64,000 nt of DNA from Corella eumyota (Eukaryota; Chordata; Ascidiacea; Phlebobranchia; Corellidae): NCBI GenBank assembly GCA_963082875.1, contig OY720102.1:9026990-9090989 (forward strand). The letters are read 5' to 3'. The position numbers were made by a program, and so were the translations under genes. Shown here piece by piece: positions 30,836 to 40,879 of this stretch. Under the pieces are notes generated by a model that had not been told where the DNA came from, ran no database searches, and saw nothing but the letters and a program-made list of their open reading frames with translations. How positions within the stretch are numbered: position 1 is the first letter of the stretch; the number at the start of each line of letters is the position of its first letter.

Positions 30836-31946
30836 AACCAAAAAAAAGGGCTGGCAAATTGGCACCTGTTGGGCCGACTGCAACGTTGCTAAAATTTTTC
30901 AGATTTGTAAATGATCATGTGTTTAAAGTTACAAGTACTAAGATTTTTATTGATAAAATTCTAACTAGTGTAAAATAACACATTTAGTAATGATTGCCGT
31001 GATAAGTGGAAGAACTTAAATAGGCAATATTACAAAAATAAGACCGAGCTAAGCAAATCAGGGGCTGCTGGCAAAAACCGAAGCTGGGTTCATTTCGATA
31101 AAATGGACAATTTGTTAAAATCAAGGCCAAGAGCAATGGTAAGCTATTTATAAAAATAGTTATGTGTTGTTTTTTATCTGATTTGTTGTAGTTTTTAGTT
31201 AAATATGTATAAAATTGAAACTTTAATGTTTTATAGGCAATCATGGATACCTGCGTCGAGGGTAATGTATTTGAACCATCTAGAGAAGGCCCACCCCAAG
31301 TATTTTTTGAACCACTTTTGTTGGATTTCACAACTGAAGCTGACGAACTACAACATGGAGGTATAGCAAATATTTAAACAGTTTAATTTTATGGTAAAAT
31401 CACTTCACATACCATTAATTACTAATTTTGTTTACTTTAAGAATTGTTTGCTGAACAAACTTTGGATGTGCCAGAGCCCTCAAGTTCTGCCATGCCAGGG
31501 CCCCCAACCTCTGAAAGAGCAGGGCCTTCGACTTCTGGCTTTCAGGGGCCCTCAACCCCTGAAATGGCAGGGCCCTCGACTTCTGGCATGCCAAGGCCCT
31601 CAAGCTCTAGAATGGCAGGTCCCTTAACTTCTGGTGCACCAGAACGAAGAAGAAGTCATAAAAGAAGTAAGTCAAATTTGATTTAAATTTTTTTTTAAAT
31701 GTTTTTGTGTACACTTATGTGCCCTATTAAAACTACAGCATATGTAAAATTTTAAAACTTCATTTATTTACAGAAGCTACTGCAGACCCTGATATTGCAG
31801 AGCTTGTAAGGGTATTACAGGAAGAGGGAGCGAATGACCGGGAGCTCACCAGGGAGGAGGGAAGAATGAACAGGGATGAAGCAAGAATGAATCGAGAAGT
31901 TTTAAATAACATTCTTGGAACATTACAAAGATATTTTAGACAATAG
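30836..31946 (+). pseudogene. Harbinger accessory protein with proline/serine repeat
   Basis: Exonic segments: KKRAGKLAPVGPTATLLKFF (30840-30970), KSGAAGKNRSWVHFDKMDNL (31045-31140), TCVEGNVFEPSREGPPQVFF (31220-31365), a repeat-rich exon 31442-31667 with PSTSG units and an RRRSHKR basic tail, and KATADPDIAELVRVLQEEGA to GTLQRYFRQ and stop (31773-31946). This is the Myb/SANT-like accessory architecture: folded N-terminus, low-complexity middle, charged coiled C-terminus. The N-terminal exon has stops, so it may be broken there. It would assist transposase binding. Confidence 0.55.
31480..31650 (+). repeat. 27-bp coding minisatellite (about six units)
   Basis: Units of nine codons read GPSTSG(M/F)xx, e.g. 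AGPSTSGFQ, GPSTPEMA, GPSTSGMP, RPSSSRMA, GPLTSGAP. It lies in the low-complexity exon of the Harbinger accessory protein. It is GC-rich against the surroundings. It is not collagen: glycine is not every third residue. Confidence 0.7.
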
Positions 31947-32342
31947 CTGCTTTTTGATTTTTTGTATTATTTTCTTTATTAATTCATTTTTTTAACTTTT
32001 TTGTTGCTTTGTTTGTGTTATTTTGTATATTTTTCTTCACTTAAATTTTTTAAAATGATAAAAATAAAAACACTAAAAAATGATTTATTTGAACTGTTTA
32101 ATACGAATTATCTCAGCGAAAATTAGATTGGCGTAATGGCAGACTTTTTGTAATGTATTGAAGAAGTGCATTACGGAATGCTGAACCTTCAGGGTTTCCT
32201 GTAAAGCAAGGCCTTGTTGAGGGTTGCGTATAATGCAAACCAGGCCTTGCTTCGGAAGGCATTGGGCAGTTTTCTTTTTCGCAAATGTTATGTAATATGC
32301 AACAAGTACATATAATTTTCTTGGCAAAATCGATATAGGCAT

Positions 32343-34105
32343 CAACCTTTTACCCTATTATTCGCCATCGTGCCTTTAGTCTGCCAAAACTGTTTTCAAT
32401 TGCAATTCTTACGGAGCTGTGATAACAGTTGAAGGATTCTTTAGCCTCCGTAAGATTATGCCCAATAAAAGGCTTAATTAGCCATGGTAGAAGGGGATAA
32501 GCTGGATCGCCCAGTACCAGAAGAGGTATATTACAGCCTTCAATTTCCACAGGGCACTGTTTAGAATATATTTTGTATGTTTATTTTGTGTTATCTTTTG
32601 TGGATTGAAAGTTTTTCTTGTAGTAACTTAATGTAAAGTTATGCCTTTGTTTATGTATGCTATAGTGGTTCTCTTCTATTTGGTTCAGTGATTTTTTCCC
32701 TTTCTCTATTAGGTTCTCTTTGATGTTTTGTGTTTAACAATTAGTTCATTATAGTTTGTGCTTGCTAGGGGTTAGACCTATTTTTATTAGTGCTTGCAAC
32801 CTTATATGTTTTGTTATTTAATTAATGCATGTTATTTATATTCTATTTGAATAAGTCTATTTGAATAAGGAATAAGTAATAAGAAATAAATAATCTGGTT
32901 TTTCAGGCACTAAAAATGTAAAAAATGTACTTTAGTTACCACTACTTGACAGTTACCCATATGGCACCAAATTAGATTTGAGTTAACAATACTATGGTTT
33001 ACACAAAATATTTACCTTGGGTAAAGTGTGTTGCAATCTAAACAATCCAGATTGTTTAAATGTATAGGCATTATGGCATGTACCTGGCATCCTTACAAAT
33101 ATATCTCGAAAGCTAAAAAAAATTATTTGATTTTATGTATGCAGTTTGACATTAATCTTTATACAAAAAAACGCTTTTTATTTACCAGCATTTGTCGTCA
33201 ACCACTGCCTGCAAAATTACAGATGTCCATCCTTTGCGATTCTTATAATCTTTATGGCCCTCTGCTGGAGCAGTAACTGGTATATAAGAACCGTCAATAG
33301 ATCCCATAACCTATTAAATAAGCTTAAAAGTCATGGTTTGAAAGTTTTTAAATGTATTGTTAAAAGATAAATTTCAACCTGTGGAAAATGATTGCGACTT
33401 TGTGTTCGCATCGCAATCTCTTTTGCTTCAGTTTCATCAGGCCACAGAATGTAATTGTTCATTTTTTCAGTTTCATCAGGCCACAGAATGTAATTGTTCA
33501 AAAGCCATACAAAACCTAAAATATTATTAAACAATTAAATAACTTAAGAATATAGGCATCCTTAAGTGTTTAGGTTAAATAAATAAACAACATATTACCT
33601 TTTTAAACAATTGAAAACCGAAGCAGCACCTACACCAAACAAATTTCCTACAGTTCGGTATTCTGCAGCACTGGCCAATTTATAAATCGCTATTGCAATG
33701 CGCTTCTCAGTAGAAATTGGAATGCGCACTGCTCTGTCATCTAGTTAAACATATATTAACTATTAATATACTAAATCCATAGTCTAAGGCAAAAAAATGC
33801 ATGTTTGTGTTATTGAATTTTTACCTGGTTTCTATCTGTTTTTATTTTTTCCAATATTTCCTTAAAGGTTTCTGGTTTCATTCTAAAATTTGAAATCCAT
33901 TGACCGTCAGTAAAAGTTGGGACAATATTCGACCTTACAAAATAATGTTATAAGTTTCAACATTTGGGCATTTGTCTATACAAACATACACTTAGTTGTA
34001 CATGGCTACATTTTTAGTTTCAACATACCTGTTATGCATCCAAATTCGGCCAACTCTTCTTCTTTTAAGCATTATTTTTTTTTGTGAATAATTGCAGCTA
34101 ACACT
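32343..34105 (-). pseudogene. PIF/Harbinger DDE transposase (element 2)
   Basis: Reading down the minus strand: LKRRRVGRIWMHNR (~34105-34030), FRMKPETFKEILEKIKTDRN (~33890), ISTEKRIAIAIYKLASAAEY and GNLFGVGAASVFNCLKR (33720-33600), the NNYILWPDETE duplication with EIAMRTQSRNHFPQV (33500-33380). Then VMGSIDGSYIPVTAP with the first catalytic Asp (~33300), YKNRKGWTSVILQAVVDD, and after a ~600-bp intron LVLGDPAYPLLPWLIKPF with the second-Asp region and VRIAIENSFGRLKARWR with the Glu (32520-32360). Introns have GT-AG ends. The long intron contains an insertion with spliced-leader sequence. Some segments lack clean joins, so function is doubtful. Confidence 0.7.
32840..32883 (+). repeat. stacked spliced-leader relics (one full plus three shorter copies)
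   Basis: ATTCTATTTGAATAAG (32840-32855) is followed without gap by TCTATTTGAATAAG (32856-32869), then GAATAAG and TAATAAG (to 32883). The first is the exact 16-nt leader, the rest are 5'-shortened versions ending in the same AAG. There is no GTAAG donor, so this is leader sequence acquired from trans-spliced RNA, not an SL gene. The ~270 bp before it is T-rich, like the gypsy LTR at 63089, and could be a solo LTR. Confidence 0.75.
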
Positions 34106-34735
34106 ACATACTTAATTCTTCTTTTTCGGCTAACCATAATAAAACGTTATTCTAAAATATGTAAAGGTAAATCTTGCAAGCTTCTCAATTTCAAAATCTG
34201 ACACACTAAATGAAGCGCGCTAAAAAATGCCCATGTAAATATACCGCGAAGCGAACTCGTTACGCGTGATTGGTTCTTTAAAAAAATCGATATAGCGAAT
34301 TCGTTAAGTGAGCTCGGAGCTCGCTTAATCGCCCATGTAAAAAGGCTTATTGACGGTTGCCTTATTCCTATCACAGCACTGAAAATGAAGAAGATTTTTT
34401 TACAAACCGTACAGGATGGGACTCATTATGCTTTAAGCATTGGTGGATGACAAATATTGATATTAATTTATATTTGTATAAATTATTTACCTACTTTCAA
34501 TACCAAAACACTAAACAAACACTAGTTTTAGGAATTGTAATATACGTGCACATGGCAGTTGCCATAATGCCTTAGTATTTAAAGAATCTGCCATATCCAA
34601 ATATGACTACCAAAGATAAAAGCAGCATCTTATTTATGCATTTACTTCATGAAAATGTATATATCCATCAGGCAACGATTGTAATTAAAGAACAACTAAT
34701 TCCGCTTACTATTCTTGTTGATCCTGCCTAATTAA

Positions 34736-35208
34736 CTGTAATAAGCCTATTACAATCAATTCTAAGTTCAAGCTAGTTCAATGTCATTGACCGGACACGT
34801 ACAACAAATATTCTTGTTACAACGGGCGTCAACTTCAAACAATGCACACTAAAACCGCCCTTAACGAGAATTAGCCACGTAACCTGTACGTAGAAGGCCA
34901 ACGGCTTTACAACGAACGAGCTTTTATTGTCTCTCGGTTTTGCTATAAATACTGGAACAGTTTAAACATTCTTCACCAATCTACCGATAGTTGGCCACCG
35001 TCGCATCTCGCAATAGCTGGACCTACAAACCGTGCTATTTTACTGTAACCATAACGTCAGTCTAGCGATCTAGCTGATCTTGTAACGTAACTTTTAATTA
35101 AACCGTGTAAGTTTTTTGCCGAACTACAATAAATGTATTACTGTTACCGTCTTGTCGTTTATAAATAAAACTTGAACAAATTACCAAACCAGATAATCAT
35201 AACAAATG
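34736..35208 (+). mobile_element. possible solo LTR (fossil)
   Basis: Begins TGTAATAAGCCTATTACA, itself an inverted repeat (TGTAATA/TATTACA), and can be taken to end near CATAACA. Inside are a TATA box (CTATAAATACTGG, ~34942) and an AATAAA signal (~35166) in the expected U3-R-U5 order. It is GC-richer than its surroundings. No internal coding part flanks it and I cannot confirm a target duplication. It could equally be a promoter-bearing fragment of something else. Confidence 0.35.
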
Positions 35209-36640
35209 AAGTCGGTGAAAGGGGTCAATTCGAATTAAACCAAATAAACAACCAAAATAAGTATAACAATAAATCTAGTAATTCTACAAATGTGATTTTC
35301 CGGCGTGATTGAAGGTTAATAATATAGTTGTAGAGTGCTATAATTAACCTCGAATACGCAAACCTTTCGATATTTTTAACCTTCCGAATTACGATATAAA
35401 ATAAGATACCTTTATAAGAGTGTTAAATAATTAGTTTGCCATGCGCGCACAAATAAAATATAACTAGCAACTGCCTAAGACTATAACGCCATTTTAATAA
35501 AGCGCAGCAAATAAACGTTTTATAGCGCAATAATAAAACAAACGCCAAAACCTACATTCTGTAGGAAGCGTAACAACAACTTTATTTTTAGATAAAAGGA
35601 GTCTTGAGTGGGTTTTACGTGTTTGATCACCGACATATGTTAAAAAGGAGAAGAAAGTCGCTGTTTCCTTTACAAATATGATCGATAATCTCGATGACAG
35701 TAACACCTTTTACAGAGAAGAAATTTGTGACGAAATGGACGTTATGTTGTTATTTTTGGTCCATTCTCATGTGACGTACGTGACATCATTTGTACAAATC
35801 TTTGCAAACAAGCCCTTTAAAAAAATATTTAAAATGTCAGTTAAGAGATACTATATTTTAAATAAACAAAATATTATATTGTATCATTACAAAATATAAT
35901 TAAGGAAAAAATGAACAAACTAATGTGACGTACGTAATAAGAATTTTTACACAAAAAATATTTTAAAAATGTGTAGTTAAATTTCTGTGAATTACTTTTT
36001 TGTTTACTTAATTTAAAAATAAATTTTAATAATTTTTATATATCAGCAGATTTGAAGCTCAAACAGCATTAAAAGTACATTTGTTGAGGCTAGACGGTGA
36101 AGACATATCGTGACGTATGTTACAGAATCTTTTCAAAATGATCTTTTTGTATGGAAAAGTTGTGTATAAGATAGAACTTATAGGCAGAAGGTTATTATAA
36201 AAGTTTTTAATATTAAAACAGCTAAAAATATGACGTCATACACTAGGAATTTTCAAAAGTTAAAATAAGAACAGATCATCACTTAGGCTATTTATATATA
36301 TCAAAGTGCAAATATTTGATTACTAAGAACAAAAAATGGATATCTGCAAAAAGGCAATGACTGCTGGAGAAAAAAAAAGACGAAAAAAGATACAATTAGG
36401 CCCCTCAGTTTCAGAAAAAGGAAAATGAACGTATAAATTGAGTGAGAAAATTTAAAAAAAAATTGTGACCAGAAGGCATAAGAAATTCAAAGATTTTTCA
36501 AAGAGTTCGACAACAAATATACATAATTCCCCCGCCCCCCTAAAAAAAACTAATAGTAAAAGGTTTCAGAAGTTCACAGTCACAAGGAAAAGCTGTAAAA
36601 GCAGCAAAGGTGCCCATCCAAGATCGTCAACCTAAAAAAA
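35209..36640. other. non-coding, with repeated GTGACGTACGT motifs
   Basis: No exon or transposon end recognised. GTGACGTACGT or close variants occur at ~35773, ~35923 and ~36111, the first two each followed within ~80 bp by AAAAAATATTT-AAAATGT-AGTTAA, so a degenerate ~150-190-bp repeat may be present. A TGACGTCA octamer lies at 36231. Confidence 0.4.
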
Positions 36641-37995
36641 GGGCTGAACTGCGAGCGGGTCAATTCTGAATACCTTTCCAATGTAGTTTCTTTATTACTA
36701 AAGGAGCTAGACCTCGATGGGCAGAATATGGTTGGCCAAGCTTACGACGGAGCTGCAACAATAAGTGGTTGTTTGAATGGTTTGGCAGCTCGATTTCTTT
36801 TCTGTAACCCCAAAGCAGTTTATACTCACTGTTACGCTCATCTACTTAACCTTGTATTAGTTAAATCTCTTCAAAAAGTTCATTTGGTTGTTGAGTTTTT
36901 TATTAAACTGGAGCAAGTTTTTGCCTTTTTTAAACAAAGCCCGCTTCGAACCAGTATCTTTGAAAAAGAACAAAGGGAACGGGATATCCAGTTCATCATT
37001 TAAAAAAAATTAATGATACTGCATGGCAATCTCGAGACTCTGCCGCAGAGTCTTTTATAAAATTAATGGCCCTGTTAATTTATCAGCCATTCAACGAGGG
37101 AAAAGCGATGTTCATGATTTAACATCAGTTCATCGTGAGCAAGCATTTTACCAGTATTTCGGATCTTTGGAAACAAGCCTTCTAGCGCACTCTGTTGAAT
37201 GTTTAATGTATTTTACAACGCCATTGCATGCCGAGTTACAACGAGCCAACCTTGATTTGAGGCAACGGAACTAATGTCAATATTAGGCGAACAGCTGTCT
37301 AGTGAAAAAATTGAAACCGTTTTTCGATGTCATTTTAAAGAAATACGAAATCAAATTAATTCTCGTTTCCCTAAGAACGTATGCGAACTTTTTAAATCGA
37401 TCAATGTATTTTTAAATCTTACTTTTTCATGTTTTAATGATTTTCTTAATAATCAGGCACCTAGCCTTAGTGCAGCTCATAAGTACCTTGAATTTGTTTC
37501 AAAATTTTATGATTGTGACTTGTTTGCTATCACCAGTCAATTTAACATGCTGGTGTGGCGTCGCAGACCGGAAGAGCCACCTTTATATATGTCATTTTTC
37601 TGTTACTATCGTTACTCATTTTCCCGCTTGTTTTTGTTTATGTTATAATGTTGACATTAGAAGTTTTTCGCAAAGTTTTTGTTTTTCTTTTTATTAAATC
37701 AATTCACTTTCGTTATATTGTGAAAAATATAATAATTTTCCACTTCACTGGTTAAATTTATTAAGCGTCATAGCACCACCCTTAAATCAACACAAGAAGT
37801 TTTAAAGTTTATGTATGCCAAAAAATATCATCAAAATTAACCTGACCTGTACAATATCCTAAAAATCGTAGCCACATTGTCTGTTACTTCTGTCGAATCT
37901 GAAAGACCCTTTTTAAAACTATAGATTATTTTTTTCTTCTCTGCGTTCCACCATGGATGAAAATAACTTGGATAGTATGGCTTTATTACTGTTCA
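36641..37995 (+). pseudogene. hAT transposase relic (ZMYM1/DUF4371-like)
   Basis: Landmarks in order: VGQAYDGAATISGCLNGLAA (36728, second-Asp region DGA) and AVYTHCYAHLLNLVLVKSL (CxxH-like region). Next SKFYDCDLFAITSQFNMLVW (~37500) and at ~37875 TLSVTSVESERP, with DENNLDSMALLLF nearby. That is the C-terminal dimerisation region with the catalytic Glu. The order matches DUF4371-type hAT transposases. Many stops and frame changes separate the pieces, and the N-terminal zinc finger is not identified. Confidence 0.6.
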
Positions 37996-38645
37996 GTTTT
38001 TTTGTTCAAATTGTTTTATTTTTTGCTTGTACTGTCTATTGCTGCTGGAGGTAGTAGACTTGTAAATTTCTGTGTTTTTTTGAACTGGTGTTGTTACCCG
38101 TTGGCCATCAGAAAACAAAAGTAGAGGGAAAGTAATTCTGCAAAATGTATTTTACTCTTCTATCACACAATGTGATTGGTTGTCTGAAAAATGCATTGTT
38201 ACACATTAATTGGCAATTCTAAAATAACCTCATATTACGTAACAGTTAAACTTCCTCTAGTCACAGGCTATTTTAAACATGTATTTCATCATATTATTCG
38301 TGATTAATTTAATTTAAAAATATTAGGCACGATTTAGTTATAGGACAGCGCATAAGCCCGTATTTCTATCTAAACAATTCCTCTTTAAACAATACAATAA
38401 AGTTAAAAGTTTTTGTAATATTTAATTTTAACGACGTAAATATAACAAAATTATTTTTTTTATTAAATTTATATTATTATTTACGTGGTCGTCATCTGTC
38501 TCTGGTAAAACTACGAGTGCTATACAGTAAATACGTGGTAGGAGAGGAAAATCATAAAAACAGGGTGGACAACTCCAAAAAATTTTCGCGTGCCTTCGGC
38601 GCGCAAAAATGTCAACCCTGTTTTTAGAACCTAGATCCGCCACTG
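37996..38645. other. no gene; hAT-like terminus at its right edge
   Basis: AT-rich without coding signal. CCTAGATCCGCCACTG at 38630-38645 is a typical hAT-type right terminus (inverse of CAGTGGCGGATCTAGG). A GC-rich hairpin-like CGCGTGCCTTCGGCGCGC lies just before it. The matching left terminus is not seen in the window. Confidence 0.4.
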
Positions 38646-39640
38646 GAATTGACATAGTTCACACTTCGCCTGGCATGCGAGATATTATCACAACCAAAAA
38701 CAAAGATAAAAAGGGTCGCTTACGAAAATATTTTTTAACAATGTTTCTTAGCAAAGCTTATCAAATGTTTTTAAAATGTTACACGAATATTGAAATTGGA
38801 TTTTCACCCTTCTGTAAGGCAAGGCCTGAAAATGTTTTTTTGCTAAAATGCACACAATGCAAATTACAAGATCGATGAAAATATGTTTTTTAAACTGGAA
38901 GCTTTGGGAGTGCAATACAAAACCCATTTTTGGAAAAAATTTTGTGTAACTGAAAATCTATTACCCAACTGTAGGAAAGTGGACTGTCTTGCATGTAAAA
39001 ATGAAATAAATTTTAATAAGTTAATGGGCAACAATGATTTTGATAACCAAAAAAAGTGAAAAAAATGGATAGTTAAATTCAAGAAAAGGCATTTTTTAGG
39101 ACAAGACTTAATTAAAAAAATATAGAAGTGACTCAAATCGATTTCGCAATGGCATATTCATGCGAATATCAAAATGAAATTCAAAGTGGTCTGTGGAGTC
39201 ATGAGAGCATCAACATATTAACAGTTGCACGATGGTTTAATGAGAAATTGACATACATCTTCTTGATTTATTTTGGATAATTGAGATAAAAATAAAAACA
39301 CTATTAAAGCTTGCCTTGTTTATTTTTTATACTAGTAAAGAAATAAGATAAAATGATGTCCCATCGTGTGAATTTAAAAACAAATACTTAATTGCACAAC
39401 TGAATGAGTTAGGTACTTACAAGTATTTCGCCACAGGGCATGGAAAGGATGTTGTTGATGGCATAGGTGGTGAAGCCAAGGCAATATTGGGACAACAAGT
39501 TAAAAAAAAGAATACCACAGAAGCTTTTCAAAATGCAACTGATTTTTATAAGGTAGCAAAAAATATCTCAAAAATGTACAAGTACATTACATGTAAAAAG
39601 CGGATATTGATAAACCTATGGCAGATGTGTTATGGGGCAC
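38646..39640 (+). pseudogene. decayed copy of an unnamed, expanded metazoan protein family
   Basis: I read SPGMRDIITTKNKDKKGRLR and IGFSPFCKARPENVFLL (38660-38850). Then QIDFAMAYSCEYQNEIQSGL and SHESINILTVARWFN (39137-39240), and YFATGHGKDVVDGIGGEAK with VKKKNTTEAFQNATDFY (39430-39550). The series GFS-F--LRP, DFA--Y-----EIQS--W and G-GK--VDG-GG recurs in a large hypothetical protein family of invertebrates and fish, probably spread by transposons. No function is known to me. Several stops and frame changes; the N-terminus is cut by a hAT-like terminus. Confidence 0.5.
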
Positions 39641-39839
39641 AGAGCAATAAATATTAACGGAATGCGATTGTTTTATTAAAGTTAATAGGCCCATAAGCTA
39701 TAAAAATAATTTTTAATATTAAATGCCTTTGGAAATATGTGTAGTTTTATTTAAATTTTGTTTTTTAGATTACGATAGAGGTTTGCGAAGAAGTAATCGA
39801 TAAGCTAATGAAAAAATATATATCAAAAAAAGTAATTTT

Positions 39840-40012
39840 AAAGAAGCTGTGATGTCCTATTCTATAGAAAAAGAAATGTCCAATTGTATTGGGGCCATAG
39901 ATGGCTGCCACATTGCCATACCAAAGCCCACAAAAAATGGCGAAGACTATTGGAATTGCAAATCCTTTTATTTCATTAACATGCAAGCTGTTGTAAACCA
40001 TGCTGGAAGGTT
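39840..40012 (+). pseudogene. Harbinger transposase exon fragment (element 4)
   Basis: SNCIGAIDGCHIAIPKPTKN followed by FYFINMQAVVNHAGRF matches the part of Harbinger transposases around the first catalytic Asp (GAIDGCHI). It ends at a GTATGT donor. No other exon is found nearby, so it is an isolated remnant. Confidence 0.6.
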
Positions 40013-40097
40013 TGTATGTTTTACGTTTATAATACTGAAATTTAAAAAGGATTACCTCTTCCAATTAAAAAAACATTTAACTCTTACATAGTGTACC

Positions 40098-40202
40098 CCG
40101 CCTCAAAAAAGCAACGATTGGAATGAAATGAATTAGCCATTAGCGGGCGCAAACAGAATGACGGACGGTGCGCGTTTGATCGGATTTCGTCATTTTTTGG
40201 GC
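40098..40202 (+). promoter_or_regulatory. U2 snRNA promoter (locus D)
   Basis: About 105 bp closely matching the U2-proximal part of the divergent promoter at 24.75-24.86 kb: AACGATTGGAAT, AGCCATTAGCGG, GCAAACAGAATGACGGAC, GATCGGATT, CATTTTTTGGGC, then the U2 start. The conserved block at about -75 to -45 is the probable proximal sequence element. Similarity begins abruptly next to the Harbinger fragment. Confidence 0.6.
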
Positions 40203-40239
40203 ATCGCTTCACGGCCCCTAGGGCTAAGATCAAGTGTAG
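40203..40239 (+). pseudogene. U2: U2 snRNA 5' portion (nt 1-36), cut by Utopia
   Basis: ATCGCTTCACGGCC followed by CCTAGGGCTAAGATCAAGTG and TAG: 37 nt covering U2 1-36 with one extra base and few substitutions. It stops exactly inside the branchpoint-recognition element (after GUAG). Together with the 3' portions that begin at nt ~38 elsewhere, this defines the insertion site. Confidence 0.85.
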
Positions 40240-40876
40240 CCCTTTCCTGATGCTGGAAAGACCGTAACCGTCCACTCAGCATACTCCTACTCGAACCACT
40301 GAATCAAAAATCCGGCACTACTTCTTACTCATGTGTATTCATTCGGCATCAAGGCTCGCCAAAACCTCTTCCTGTTAAAAAAGTGCGAGCTCGGTTTCAC
40401 AAACCACCGGAGGGAATCAAATGCTGCCGCTGCGGATGTGAGAAGGAGACCCTGCCTCATGTACTTAACAACTGTAAACTAGTCATGCCCGCTATACGAG
40501 AAAGGCATGACTCCATCATGAGGGAGGTACTACGCCACATAACAGCTGAAAGGTTCTCCAAGATTTCGGTGGACGCTGTCTGTGAGGAGCACGTGGCGGT
40601 CTCTTGCAGCAACCTCACTCTTTTATAATTGAGTCGCTCGGTAGTTACGCTCAGGGCAACAACTTGACCTTGAGCTCCATGGGGATTTCCGGTCGGGAGC
40701 AAGGCGAATTTGCAAAGAAAGTATGCACTTTGGCTATCAAGGGTAGCCAACAAGTCTGGCAATCTTGGTGTCGGAGCATCTCCGAGGCAATAAACAAAAC
40801 TTAATTGATTGTTTTACGTGGCCTTGCCCTTTGAACAATCCAAACAAACAATGTTTTTTTCCTTCTTTTTTTTCTT
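40240..40876 (+). mobile_element. Utopia-like LINE, copy D (5'-truncated, in U2)
   Basis: Directly after U2 nt 36 comes a short run and then STQHTPTRTTE-equivalent sequence in shifted frame of the post-RT region. GIKCCRCGCEKETLPHVLNN, the CCHC knuckle, and RERHDSIMREVLRHITAERF follow (40409-40560). The endonuclease core is lost between VCEEHVAVS and the C-terminal YAQGNNLTLSSMGISGREQG to a stop at ~40803. The 3' UTR is cut off at ~40876 by a gypsy fossil. 5' truncation at the U2 junction is normal for target-primed reverse transcription. Confidence 0.75.
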
Positions 40877-40879
40877 TTG

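Larger units (their letters stand above)
30800..34346. mobile_element. PIF/Harbinger DNA transposon (element 2)
   Basis: Accessory Myb/SANT-like gene on plus (30836-31946) and transposase on minus (34105-32343) converge, the standard layout. The right end is GCCCATGTAAAAAGGC ending at 34346, followed by TTA, matching the 3-bp TTA/TAA duplication of Harbingers. Subterminal GAGCTCGGAGCTCGC and internal GCCCATGTAAA repeat nearby. The left terminus is not seen; it would lie against the LINE fragment ending ~30790. A spliced-leader relic sits in the transposase intron. Confidence 0.7.

Noticed and set aside
31480-31650. Gly/Pro-rich repeat as a collagen
   Set aside because: Glycine is not every third residue; the unit is nine codons and lies in a Harbinger accessory gene.
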